A stretch of 64,000 bases of DNA from an uncultured Tenacibaculum sp. (GTDB lineage Bacteria; Bacteroidota; Bacteroidia; Flavobacteriales; Flavobacteriaceae): positions 744,001 through 808,000 of the forward strand of contig NZ_CANMAX010000001.1 in assembly GCF_947495995.1 (NCBI RefSeq), given 5' to 3'. The position numbers were made by a program, and so were the translations under genes. Positions 26,648 through 35,828 of the stretch are shown one piece after another. The stretch's first letter is position 1. Every line of letters begins with the position of its first letter. The notes beneath the pieces are model-generated. The model made no database searches, was not told where the DNA came from, and saw nothing but the letters and a program-made list of their open reading frames with translations.

Positions 26648-26740
26648 CCAACACGGAAAAAGGGTTTGTAGTACGTGATTGAAATTCTGAGACCCTGAAA
26701 TACCCATTAAGCTCGCCAGTGAATCAATCAGTATTGTTGG
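26648..26740 (+). ncRNA. Possible structured RNA or origin between early genes
   Basis: The 143-bp gap holds nested inverted repeats: an outer CCAACA (26648) with TGTTGG (26735), and an inner TGATTGA (26676) with TCAATCA (26724). The base composition is less AT-rich than its flanks. This may be a structured RNA, an upstream regulatory element for the next operon or a replication origin. Evidence is limited to the nested pairing. Confidence 0.25.
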
Positions 26741-26773
26741 TAATAATTACAACAACTAAAGAAAAAGTAAACA

Positions 26774-26905
26774 ATGAATTCATATCAAAAATGGATGGAA
26801 AAGCAGGAAGATGAAGCCTTCTTGCGTATGCGCAAAGAAGCGCAAGAAAAGTGCAACGAAAAAGAAACATTAAAACAGAAGCATGAAAATACAACAAGCA
26901 ACTAA
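26774..26905 (+). CDS. Very small charged protein (43 aa), unrecognised
   Basis: ATG at 26774, TAA at 26903-26905. The product is highly charged and helical (MNSYQKWMEKQEDEAFLRMR, then repeated Lys/Glu). It overlaps the next gene's start by 23 bp, which is typical for translationally coupled phage genes. No homologue comes to mind. Coding is supported by the purine-rich leader, the overlap and the composition. Confidence 0.5.
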   Translation: MNSYQKWMEKQEDEAFLRMRKEAQEKCNEKETLKQKHENTTSN

Positions 26906-27497
26906 CGGAAATATCTTACTATTAGATAATGAAAACGACATATTACACATTTTATCTAGTGTTTATATCCAAAAGCATCCACGTAAGGAAAACGCAATTT
27001 TAATTTCTGATGGTATAACAGCAGCAAATGGAACTCAGGGAATTTCTTTACTAGCTAGCACGATTGAAAGCATTAATGAAGAAAGTTTTAATGGTGATGT
27101 TTATGATTTGCTAGGAAAGTTGAGCACAGCTATTAGTTTAAATGGAACAATAGCCACTAAAAATGAAGCTTCCTTAACTAAAGAAAATGATCCTAATTAT
27201 GTTGCCTATTTACAAGCCAACACTTTTGAGAAACTATTGGCTTTTATCAAGCTTCATAAATCAAATATTGGAGGAATAAAAGAAGAAAACGGAAAAGTAC
27301 TGGAAGAGGAATACTTATGCCAATTTGAAACTTTTATCATAAGAGTAACACTAAGGTATACCTACAGAACTGATAAACCAAATTTAGTTGATGAAATTTT
27401 AATGTACGGAAGTACAGAATATGTATTAAAACCAACTAAAGTGTATCAATACGATGTAAATGACACCATAATAGGATATCAATATCGAGAAATTTAG
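26883..27497 (+). CDS. Unrecognised soluble early protein
   Basis: 204 residues, acidic, with mixed alpha/beta character and no signal, membrane segment or catalytic motif I can name. The N-terminus (NGNILLLDNENDILHILSSVYIQKH) suggests a small alpha/beta domain. It lies in the same operon as the preceding small gene. Confidence 0.65.
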   Translation: MKIQQATNGNILLLDNENDILHILSSVYIQKHPRKENAILISDGITAANGTQGISLLASTIESINEESFNGDVYDLLGKLSTAISLNGTIATKNEASLTKENDPNYVAYLQANTFEKLLAFIKLHKSNIGGIKEENGKVLEEEYLCQFETFIIRVTLRYTYRTDKPNLVDEILMYGSTEYVLKPTKVYQYDVNDTIIGYQYREI

Positions 27498-27509
27498 AAA
27501 TAAAAATTT

Positions 27510-27698
27510 ATGAAAGGGATTTACACCAAAAAGAAGCTGTTTGAAAAATACTATTATTTACCAGAGCGTGAAATAAGAGCCACCATCAATGAAATTATTG
27601 CAGAAAACAGAGCCTTACCTCTAGAAATAGCTAAGTTTAAAAAAAATCTTCGCCCAAATGAGGTGCGAAGGTTTTTAGAGGTGTATGATTTGGAATAA
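27510..27698 (+). CDS. Small protein ending the early operon (62 aa)
   Basis: 62 residues, basic, helical (KKLFEKYYYLPEREIRATIN). It starts 13 bp after the previous stop and ends 19 bp before the convergent hsdR. It is not recognised; a short DNA-binding protein is possible. Confidence 0.55.
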   Translation: MKGIYTKKKLFEKYYYLPEREIRATINEIIAENRALPLEIAKFKKNLRPNEVRRFLEVYDLE

Positions 27699-27716
27699 AA
27701 GAAATATTTAATTTTC

Positions 27717-30700
27717 TTATCTCTGATGTTTTTTAAAGTTTTCAGCTTGAGAAAAGATTTCCTCATAAACTTCGTCTCGTTCTACTGGCGGGTATCTAAA
27801 CTCATCTAGTAATAAAATTAAACCAACTTTTAAAGCTGCTTTAATATCATCACGTTTACTCCAATCAGGGAATTTTGCTTGACTATCTACTAATTCTTTT
27901 ACTTTTTTTGCTAACTCAATTAACTTTTCTTCTGGGTATGTAAAATCATACTTTTTACACAACTCTAATAAGATGTCATAAAATGCCTTTTCTTCAAAAT
28001 CAATTCCTAATTCATTACCTGCCTTGAATTCATCTCTCACCTGCATTATCATTTCGGTTAATGCTTCTGCCATTTCTTCATAGACTTCACTTCGCAAAAT
28101 ATCATTTTCACTTCTGTCATTGTATCTAGCTACCAAAGCATCCATTTTTCTAGTAAAATCAATGCCTTTTACTTTGTTTACTTTTTTAATTTCTCCAATA
28201 GCTTTTGCTAGTAGTTTTTGAAGTAGTTTAATTTTAGTGTTCGGTAATTTTATCTTGTCTATTTTGGCTAAATAATCATCATCAAAAATATCTTGTTCGG
28301 CTTCTGTATTCTCTCCAATCTTAAAAATTTCTTCAACTCCATCACTTTGTAAAGCATCTTTTATCATTTCACGAACTTTAGCATTCATCTGCGCTGTGTC
28401 TGGAGCATCTCCTTTGGTTAACTTAAAAACTATAGAACGAACTGCTAAATAGAAATGCGTATAATCCCTTTCTTTTTGAGTTAATTTTTCGCTTCCGGCA
28501 CAAATATCATAAGCTGCTTTTAATCTTTTAACCAAGCCCATAAATCGTACTTCTGCTTCCTTGGTGACTTGTGCAAATTCGGCTGCTTGATTTAATGTGT
28601 TTAACTGGTCTAATGCAGAACCATTAAAGTATTTACTATTGTCAAACTTATGGAAGAACTTTCCTAACAAATCTAAATGATTACGAACTATAATTAATGA
28701 CGATTCTATATCTTCAAAATTATCTTGGTCGCCTTTTCCGTATTTAGCTAAAGCCATATTCATAGCTTTTTTAATACCAATATAATCCACCACTAGACCT
28801 TTGTTTTTACCTGCAAATTTTCGGTTTACACGAGAAATAGTTTGAATTAAATTGTGTTGCTGAATAGGTTTATAAATGTAAATACTGTCTAAAAATGGCA
28901 CATCAAAACCTGTTAACCACATATCTACAACAATGGCTATTTTAAAGTTTGATTTTTCATTTTTAAATTGACGGTCTAATTCTTTTCGATATTCTTTCGT
29001 TCCTAAAGCTTCATATAATTCTTTTGGGTCGTCTTTTCCGCGTGTCATTATCATTTTAACACGCTCCATAGGTTTAATTTCTTTTTTCTCTTTTTCTGAT
29101 AATTCAGCTCCTTCTTCAGCTTGTTTTATTTCTGCCCATCCTGGTCTAAGCTCAATTACATTTTTGTAAAATTCATACGCAATAGGTCTGCTAGGACAAA
29201 CAAACATGGCTTTACCTTTTACCGTTGCTCCTTCATTTACTCTGTTCTCATAATGATTAACAAAGTCTTCTGCTATTTTTTTAAGCACATCAGGGTCGCC
29301 TAAAATAGCATTCATGTTTGCCGATTGCTTTTTGCTTTCTTCTACTTGATAGTCATTTGCACCAGCTTCGGCTGCAACTTCATAATACTTCTCAATTTTT
29401 TCTAGTTCACTATTATTTAAAATTACTTTTGCTGCTCTTCCTTCGTATACTATCCTAACGGTAATTTCATCTTTTACAGATTCCGTCATAGTATAAGAAT
29501 CTACTACTTTACCAAAAACATCAAGCGTTGCATCTATTGGCGTTCCTGTAAAGCCAACAAAGGTTGCGTTTGGTAATGAATCATGAAGATATTTAGCAAA
29601 ACCGTAGGTCTTCTTAACTCCTTTATCAGTAACTTTTATTTTTTGGTCTAGGTTGGTTTGACTTCTATGAGCTTCGTCAGAAATACAAATTACGTTTGTA
29701 CGTTCGGTTAGCAACTCTAAATCTTCGGTAAACTTGTGAATCGTGGTTAAAAACACACCACCAGATTCGCAACCTTGCAGTAATTCTCTTAAATGGTCGC
29801 GACTTTCTACACTAACAATACCATTATCTCCAATGTAATTTTTAGCATTGGTAAATTGTTCTGAAAGTTGTATATCTAAATCGGTTCTATCTGTGATGAG
29901 AATAATTGTCGGATTTTTAAAATACTCGCTTTTCATTAACAGGCGAGTTAAGAATAGCATTGTAAAACTTTTTCCGCAACCTGTCGCTCCAAAATATGTT
30001 CCTCCTTTACCATTTCCGCTTGGTTTTTGGGCTAGTTTAATATTGTCATACAATGCTCTTGCCGCATAATATTGCGGATAACGACACACAATTTTTTCAT
30101 CCTTTTTACTGCTATCTGGTAAGTAGATAAAGTTGCGAATAATATCTCGTAAACGATTTTTGTGTAACATTCCTTGTACCAACGTAAACATAGAATCTAT
30201 TCCATCAACTTCTTTTGCTAATCCTAAAACACGTCTCCAAGCATAAAAGAATTCATAAGGTGCAAAAAATGAACCTGCTTTATTATTTACGCCGTCACTT
30301 ATTACGCAAAATGTATTGTAAATAAACAATTGCGGAATATCTCGTTTATAGCGTGTAGTTAGTTGTACATAAGCGTTATGGATAGTCGTGTTTTCCTGAA
30401 TAGCTGTTTTGAATTCAAATACCACCAAAGGCAAACCATTTACATATAAAATACCATCTGGAATACGTTTGTGGCTACCCACAATTTCTAATTGATTGAC
30501 AAATTTATAAACGTTGTTGTCCGTTTCTGAATAATCTACCAAATTGATATAAATATCTTTTTTACTCGCATCTTCCCTTTTTAGAATAAACCCATCAGTA
30601 AGCATACGCATAAAACGTTTGTTACTTTCATATAAATCAGAAGCAGGTAAGGTTTTTAATTGTAAAATAATTCCGTCAATTTCTGAAGTAGTTATACTTT

Positions 30701-30863
30701 CTGTAGCATAATTAGAAGCAAAAAAAGATCGTAGATCATCTTCCAAAATTACTTCGTCTTCTGCACGGTTTAGGGTATTCCCTAAAAAATGGGGATAGCC
30801 TTCATTTGTTAATAACTCCGCAAAAACATTTTCTAACTGCGCTTCTGTGAATTTTTGACTCAT
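27717..30863 (-). CDS. hsdR: Type I restriction enzyme, R (motor/nuclease) subunit
   Basis: 1048 residues, normal length. The N-terminal nuclease has the PD...ExK core in RIPDGILYVNGLPLVVFEFK. Superfamily 2 motor motifs follow: Walker A in FGATGCGKSFTMLFL, DEAH box in ICISDEAHRSQ, FVGFTGTPI, and the motif VI region in QTISRVNRKFAGKNKGLVVDYIG. A C-terminal helical domain contacts HsdM. It translocates DNA and cuts at a distance when the recognition site is unmethylated. It is the last gene of a five-gene block and is separated from hsdM-hsdS by two other defence-type genes. Confidence 0.95.
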   Translation of the reverse strand: MSQKFTEAQLENVFAELLTNEGYPHFLGNTLNRAEDEVILEDDLRSFFASNYATESITTSEIDGIILQLKTLPASDLYESNKRFMRMLTDGFILKREDASKKDIYINLVDYSETDNNVYKFVNQLEIVGSHKRIPDGILYVNGLPLVVFEFKTAIQENTTIHNAYVQLTTRYKRDIPQLFIYNTFCVISDGVNNKAGSFFAPYEFFYAWRRVLGLAKEVDGIDSMFTLVQGMLHKNRLRDIIRNFIYLPDSSKKDEKIVCRYPQYYAARALYDNIKLAQKPSGNGKGGTYFGATGCGKSFTMLFLTRLLMKSEYFKNPTIILITDRTDLDIQLSEQFTNAKNYIGDNGIVSVESRDHLRELLQGCESGGVFLTTIHKFTEDLELLTERTNVICISDEAHRSQTNLDQKIKVTDKGVKKTYGFAKYLHDSLPNATFVGFTGTPIDATLDVFGKVVDSYTMTESVKDEITVRIVYEGRAAKVILNNSELEKIEKYYEVAAEAGANDYQVEESKKQSANMNAILGDPDVLKKIAEDFVNHYENRVNEGATVKGKAMFVCPSRPIAYEFYKNVIELRPGWAEIKQAEEGAELSEKEKKEIKPMERVKMIMTRGKDDPKELYEALGTKEYRKELDRQFKNEKSNFKIAIVVDMWLTGFDVPFLDSIYIYKPIQQHNLIQTISRVNRKFAGKNKGLVVDYIGIKKAMNMALAKYGKGDQDNFEDIESSLIIVRNHLDLLGKFFHKFDNSKYFNGSALDQLNTLNQAAEFAQVTKEAEVRFMGLVKRLKAAYDICAGSEKLTQKERDYTHFYLAVRSIVFKLTKGDAPDTAQMNAKVREMIKDALQSDGVEEIFKIGENTEAEQDIFDDDYLAKIDKIKLPNTKIKLLQKLLAKAIGEIKKVNKVKGIDFTRKMDALVARYNDRSENDILRSEVYEEMAEALTEMIMQVRDEFKAGNELGIDFEEKAFYDILLELCKKYDFTYPEEKLIELAKKVKELVDSQAKFPDWSKRDDIKAALKVGLILLLDEFRYPPVERDEVYEEIFSQAENFKKHQR

Positions 30864-30873
30864 TTACTTACTT

Positions 30874-32664
30874 TTATAAACCTTCGTAATATGCTTTTAA
30901 TTTCTTAGACATCAGCTTCCGCCTTTCTTCTAGAAATCTTGTGTAATCCTGATGTGTTGCCTCTTTAATAAAAAACGGAATATCGTTTGCTTTAATATTA
31001 TCTTCTAAAGCATCTTTATTATCTATAGTGCTAATTTCATTGATACTCTCGTTTATTTGGGTTTCAATTTTACCTAGGTATTCAATGGGCGGCATTTTAC
31101 CTACTTTTATATTGGTAGCTTGCTCTGTATATACAAAATTTGCTACTTGGTTGTAGGCTTTTTGAGAGTATCCGTTGTCTATTAAATATTGTTTAGGGAA
31201 AATATGATGAATATCTCCGCGTTGCTCAATAAGGCTAGAAATAGTCATTGATTTAGATAAAAAAGCTTTAGCATTACTATTTACTTGAGCTGCTAAGTAC
31301 AATGTATAAGCATTGTTATTGACACTAGAGCTTTCTAAATCGTTAATTAAGCCAAAATCCCAAAAGCCTTCTCCTAAATGAGCTTGCTCCATTTGCAACA
31401 AATAGGCGGCAATACCTTTGGCATTAATTTGTTTGATATCTTCATCTATTCTAGATTCTGCTGAACCAGAATAACGCCCAATAAAGATAGATAAGACCAA
31501 CCATCTTTTCACAAAGCCTTGTATTTCTGGTTCACTCAATCCTTCATCCCTTAATTTTAGGTATAAGGCGTAGGCAAAGTTTAAACTGTTTTGTGATGAA
31601 ATAAGCTTTCTACTTATTAACCCAGTCGATTTTAATATCATTACAAACCGTTGGTAATTAGTTTGGTTTACAAAGGCTTCTAACCCCTCCGATAATTTGT
31701 TATAACTCGTTGCTGCAATTTCATTTTCGTAAGTTCTGGTTTCAAAATTTCTACCAGATAATAAGGCTACTAAATCACTAAACTTACCGCGGCTAAATTT
31801 AAAAGTGAAAGCCACACGGAGCATATCTATATAATCAGGGCAATACAAATCATCACTACCTGTAGCCATCCATTTAATAGCTTTATAGTAGTTGCTTTCT
31901 GCAAAATTGGTGTCGTTATCTACAATGTGTTTATTAAAACCTTTATCTACCAATAAACGGCAAAAATAATCTACCATTTTACGCATTTTATTACCGCCAT
32001 GTTGCTCGTCTGAAGCAATTTTAGACATTACAAAATCGGCATTACTTAGTACAACACCTTTTTGATTGATACGAATAAATATTTCAGTTACCGTATCTAT
32101 ATCTAAGCTTGCGTCAAGCTCAATAATACCAATTTGTTGGTTTTTAATACTTTTAAGCTTTTCTATACGTTGTTCTATCACATCCTCATTTTCTTGAGGG
32201 TTTAGCTCCATATAGCTTTTTCTTGCTTTACTAATTGTAATTTCATCATTTACAATAGGATTGATATTGTTAATCCATTCCGGACTTCTTTCTTTGGCTT
32301 TATTTAAAACTTCAAAAGCTTCTGTTAACGGATTAAAGGCAATACGAATATTAATTTCTTTATAGTTTTTATTTAAAACACGTTGCCCAACTATAGCAGC
32401 TGTTAAGGCTGTAATACGTTGTTGCCCATCTATTAATACTTTTTTACCTGCTGATAATTCACCATTTTTTAACTTAACATCAGGATTACGCCAAGTTATA
32501 ATATAGCCTACAGGATATCCTTGGTATAAAGAGTCTATTAAATCTCTTACCTTCGATGCTTTCCAAACAAAAGGACGTTGAATTTCTGGTATGGCGATAT
32601 CGCCAGATTTTATCCAGCTTAATAAAGTTTCTACAGGTTGTTGTTGTACACTATATTTTGCCAT
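30874..32664 (-). CDS. DUF262/DUF1524 (GmrSD-like) protein inside the restriction block
   Basis: 596 residues. The N-terminal DUF262 (ParB/sulfiredoxin-like) domain shows IPEIQRPFVWKASKVRDLI, VGYIITWRNP and VLIDGQQRITAL. The C-terminal HNH-type segment has RGDIHHIFPKQYL and later ANFVYTEQATNIKVG, as in DUF1524 of GmrSD-type restriction systems. Such proteins act on modified phage DNA or accompany type I systems. The gene begins 38 bp after the OLD-like gene and ends 10 bp before hsdR, so it is cotranscribed with them. Whether it works with the type I enzyme or alone is not known. Confidence 0.85.
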   Translation of the reverse strand: MAKYSVQQQPVETLLSWIKSGDIAIPEIQRPFVWKASKVRDLIDSLYQGYPVGYIITWRNPDVKLKNGELSAGKKVLIDGQQRITALTAAIVGQRVLNKNYKEINIRIAFNPLTEAFEVLNKAKERSPEWINNINPIVNDEITISKARKSYMELNPQENEDVIEQRIEKLKSIKNQQIGIIELDASLDIDTVTEIFIRINQKGVVLSNADFVMSKIASDEQHGGNKMRKMVDYFCRLLVDKGFNKHIVDNDTNFAESNYYKAIKWMATGSDDLYCPDYIDMLRVAFTFKFSRGKFSDLVALLSGRNFETRTYENEIAATSYNKLSEGLEAFVNQTNYQRFVMILKSTGLISRKLISSQNSLNFAYALYLKLRDEGLSEPEIQGFVKRWLVLSIFIGRYSGSAESRIDEDIKQINAKGIAAYLLQMEQAHLGEGFWDFGLINDLESSSVNNNAYTLYLAAQVNSNAKAFLSKSMTISSLIEQRGDIHHIFPKQYLIDNGYSQKAYNQVANFVYTEQATNIKVGKMPPIEYLGKIETQINESINEISTIDNKDALEDNIKANDIPFFIKEATHQDYTRFLEERRKLMSKKLKAYYEGL

Positions 32665-32701
32665 TTTTAAATAGTTTATTTAATGGAAATTCTACTTTAT
32701 T

Positions 32702-34513
32702 CTAAAAAGGTAAATCATTATCCTCAACTGGTAATTCCTCTTGAGCATTATCTTTTAATCCTAAAAAGACTTCAAGGCTTTCTGGGAACAAATTTTCATC
32801 AAAACTAAATTCATCTGAATTTAACAACTCCCAAATCGCAAGACTACTTTTGTCGTTAGATTCATAACCAATTACACTTTCTAATTTCTTAACATTAAAA
32901 TGAATCTTATCTATTCCTGCATTTTCTATTAGATTATAATTAGTAGTAATCATTGCCTTCTTATCACTCTCCGTGTAGATTGCATCTGCTTTTAATAAAT
33001 CTAGCGTTAAAAAACCTGAAATGGTATCAATAGACAATTCGTCTGCTTCAAAATCCCAATCGTTAATAACAAAATAATCTACTTGAAAATGTTTGCATAA
33101 TTCTATCAAATAATTTGCTGTTGCTTTTCCGTGATGGCAAACAATCGCTATATTTTCAAAATTCATAAAAGTATCTGCATACCTTTCTTTATTTACTATT
33201 GCATCATCATTTGCTATAAAATCTAATACCTTTTGCCTTATAACATATTTGTACACCAAAACATCATTTGGACCTTCAACCAAAATGACCTTTTTACTAA
33301 ATAAAATCTTACTTAAATTAGGCTCTATAGTTTTTATAAACTCATTGTACTTTGAGTAATTAATAAGTTCATCTGTTTCTTCATCTGCAATACTCACATC
33401 AAAGTCATCTAAACTATTATATTTTTTAACCGTTTGGTTGTTCTCATTAATTTCTAATCTAATTAATCCCTTGGTATCAAAAGGGTCAATCATTTTATCA
33501 GAATGTGTTGTATAGATTACTTGATGGTCATTTTCTGCTAAACCGCATAACACCGTTTTATAAAAATATTCTTGATGATTTTCGTGCAAAAAACTCTCAG
33601 GTTCTTCAAACAAAAACAAACACTTATCATTATCATTAAACTCTGAAATAGATTGAACCACAGCCATAACAAACATTGAGATATAACCATCTCCAAAATG
33701 ACTAATAGGCACTTGATTTTCTACATCACCATTTAATCCAACCTTAAACAACATTTTTAAGAAAATATCGTGATAATTTGGTAGACCAAAACTTACAGAA
33801 CAATCATCGTTGCGAAGATTAGATGAATAATTTTTTTTGATAAGACCTATAAATCTATTCAACTCCGAATCTTCTAAAACCTTATCTGTACTAGTTTGTA
33901 CTTCTTCTTCAAATACAGCTTTTTTATCATTCATTGGAACATCAGAATCTACAATCTTTTTAATATGTTTCGCTAAAAAAGACCTTAGATTTCCCCAGCT
34001 TGTTTTATTCGTATTTATTTCCTCTTTAATTTTATGGAAATTGATATAGAATATGTTGAAATATCTAGTTGCTCCAAATGCCTCATAATTTATATCGTCC
34101 TTAGGTGTATCATCCCAACCTTGAATTTGTTCTAACCCATTTAAGGATTCAATTTTACTACCTTCAATTTCCTCTCCATCAACAAAAATTTTTAAACGAT
34201 GATAACCTGTTAAACTTGCAAACTTTTCACCGTCAAATTTTGGCTCTCTACTGCTTGTAGCATTTAAAAGTATAAAAGGAACATTATCCATATCTCTATT
34301 ATGGAAATCGTCTAGAGAGAAAGTATCTTTAGAAACAAAATTAACTTGTAACCCGTATAAAATAGCATTCAACAAATTGGTTTTACCACAATTATTATAA
34401 CCAACAATAGCTACTGGTTTTTTATAACTAGCATCAGGAAATACAAAATCTTGTCTGTCTTTAAATGAACGGTAATTTTCTACTGATATGGTATTAATTC
34501 TGATTTCTGACAT
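32702..34513 (-). CDS. OLD-family ATPase with TOPRIM nuclease domain
   Basis: 603 residues. The ABC/SMC-like ATPase shows Walker A in VGYNNCGKTNLLNAIL and Walker B in KCLFLFEEPESFLHE, followed by the His switch in VIYTTHSDKMID. A TOPRIM domain follows (KVILVEGPNDVLVYKYVIRQ, with the EGxxD metal site), and a further acidic motif is NDWDFEADEL. OLD proteins are nucleases used in anti-phage defence. No UvrD-like partner (Gabija type) is adjacent. Its place between hsdS and the DUF262 gene suggests a composite defence operon. Confidence 0.88.
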   Translation of the reverse strand: MSEIRINTISVENYRSFKDRQDFVFPDASYKKPVAIVGYNNCGKTNLLNAILYGLQVNFVSKDTFSLDDFHNRDMDNVPFILLNATSSREPKFDGEKFASLTGYHRLKIFVDGEEIEGSKIESLNGLEQIQGWDDTPKDDINYEAFGATRYFNIFYINFHKIKEEINTNKTSWGNLRSFLAKHIKKIVDSDVPMNDKKAVFEEEVQTSTDKVLEDSELNRFIGLIKKNYSSNLRNDDCSVSFGLPNYHDIFLKMLFKVGLNGDVENQVPISHFGDGYISMFVMAVVQSISEFNDNDKCLFLFEEPESFLHENHQEYFYKTVLCGLAENDHQVIYTTHSDKMIDPFDTKGLIRLEINENNQTVKKYNSLDDFDVSIADEETDELINYSKYNEFIKTIEPNLSKILFSKKVILVEGPNDVLVYKYVIRQKVLDFIANDDAIVNKERYADTFMNFENIAIVCHHGKATANYLIELCKHFQVDYFVINDWDFEADELSIDTISGFLTLDLLKADAIYTESDKKAMITTNYNLIENAGIDKIHFNVKKLESVIGYESNDKSSLAIWELLNSDEFSFDENLFPESLEVFLGLKDNAQEELPVEDNDLPF

Positions 34514-34526
34514 TTATACATATGTT

Positions 34527-35828
34527 TTATACTGATGCTGGTTTTGTTGCTACTTGAGTCATTTTTGCTAATAATAAACTTTGCAATTCTTTTAGTTTTT
34601 TTGACTGTTCTACATTCTTATCAATTTTGAACTGTATAATTTTTAATTTATAGGTGAATTTCTCTATTAAAGTATTATTAGCTAATGCATACGGAATAGA
34701 TTGAATTATCTCTCTTTTTGCTATATTAACTTGAGCACTTCCACCAGAACCATCAAGTAACATCATATTACCTTTTTTAGAATCTAAAAAGCATTTTAAG
34801 TAAATACCTTCCATAATTTCTTTATCAGTTCTTAATATTAAAAGAGCTTGATTTATTACTCCAATTTTATCTTCCTTATTTATCAAAGTAATTCTTCCTA
34901 ACGTTCCAGAACAACTAATTACTAAATCATCAGGTTCTATGCTAAATCTTTTTAACTTTTCATATTTCTCTTTTGTAATAAAATATCTGAACTCTCTGTG
35001 GTTATATATTGCGTGTTGTTGTTCGTAAACGGGTATACCTTTTTTTTGCATATCACTTTTTTTCAGTGCAGAGCCAAAAGGACCTCTTATATAACCTTTT
35101 TTACTTAATAATTTTCCAAGTGTAGTAGAACTCCACCCAACAGGAATATCTTTATCCAATTCTTCATTATAAACCATTTCGCCACCCGAAGATTTATAAG
35201 GTTTGCCAATTAAATGAGGTGATCCCGAAGCTAGTTCGGGACAACTTTCCTCTGTAATCGGAAAGTTGAAATCCACAAACCAATGTTTGTACAAGGCTTG
35301 TGCGGTAGCTTCTAGGTTGGTATTTATTTTTTTGTTGAGATGTATGCTTTGGGTTACCGTGTTGTACTCGGCTACTATTTGACGTTGTTTTTCTATGGAT
35401 GGGATTGGTAATTGAGTGTCACAAAACTCTTCCCAATCAAAAACTTCTCTTGCACTACCGTGAGACTTGAAGCGAGCATAACGGTCAAATTCAGGTCTTC
35501 TGAACCACATCATTAAATATTGAGGAATTACTTCTTGTTCATCAATAACTTTAAAAACAGTATAGGCTTGAGAAACAATAGCTTTGTCATAATCTTCTAA
35601 GAGCGCAATAGAGATTTTATCTCCATTTCTAGAAGTAACAGGACCATAAGCAAATTGATTCTTCTCAATTATCTTATAAGTCTTCATATTTGTTCCAATC
35701 GTATTGGCAATTGAAGGCATCAATACTTTTTTGATACTTACACCTAACAAGGTTGTTACCTCTAATTCTGTGTTACGAATATTAATAGGTTCAATAAAAT
35801 TGCCTAAGCGTTTATAGTTCATAGCCAA
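34527..35828 (-). CDS. hsdS: Type I restriction enzyme, S (specificity) subunit
   Basis: 433 residues with two target-recognition domains (about 1-150 and 225-385), each followed by a conserved helix (KQRQIVAEYNTVTQSIHLNKK and LIEKFTYKLKIIQFKIDK). The first domain reads the 5' half-site and the second the 3' half-site. The linker around residue 200 contains SCPELASGSP, encoded by a 19-bp palindrome at 35223-35241 that looks like an inserted repeat. It overlaps hsdM by 17 bp. The specificity cannot be read from sequence. Confidence 0.93.
   Translation of the reverse strand: MAMNYKRLGNFIEPINIRNTELEVTTLLGVSIKKVLMPSIANTIGTNMKTYKIIEKNQFAYGPVTSRNGDKISIALLEDYDKAIVSQAYTVFKVIDEQEVIPQYLMMWFRRPEFDRYARFKSHGSAREVFDWEEFCDTQLPIPSIEKQRQIVAEYNTVTQSIHLNKKINTNLEATAQALYKHWFVDFNFPITEESCPELASGSPHLIGKPYKSSGGEMVYNEELDKDIPVGWSSTTLGKLLSKKGYIRGPFGSALKKSDMQKKGIPVYEQQHAIYNHREFRYFITKEKYEKLKRFSIEPDDLVISCSGTLGRITLINKEDKIGVINQALLILRTDKEIMEGIYLKCFLDSKKGNMMLLDGSGGSAQVNIAKREIIQSIPYALANNTLIEKFTYKLKIIQFKIDKNVEQSKKLKELQSLLLAKMTQVATKPASV
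35223..35241. repeat. REP-like palindrome inserted in hsdS
   Basis: TCCCGAAGCTAGTTCGGGA has 7-bp perfect arms around 5 bases. It is much more GC-rich than its surroundings and encodes in-frame PELASG-type residues between the two recognition domains. Similar peptides (PELVSGS, PELASGS) recur in many Bacteroidetes proteins as traces of a short palindromic repeat (from memory). Confidence 0.55.

Noticed and set aside
25070..26870. Repeated GCGCAA words in the early region, considered as an uptake or origin motif
   Set aside because: They fall in coding frame as Ala-Gln or related codons at irregular spacing, so they reflect codon use.
27554..27766. Minus-strand frame overlapping the small early gene and the end of hsdR
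   Set aside because: It overlaps two better-supported genes and has no motif; hsdR ends within it.
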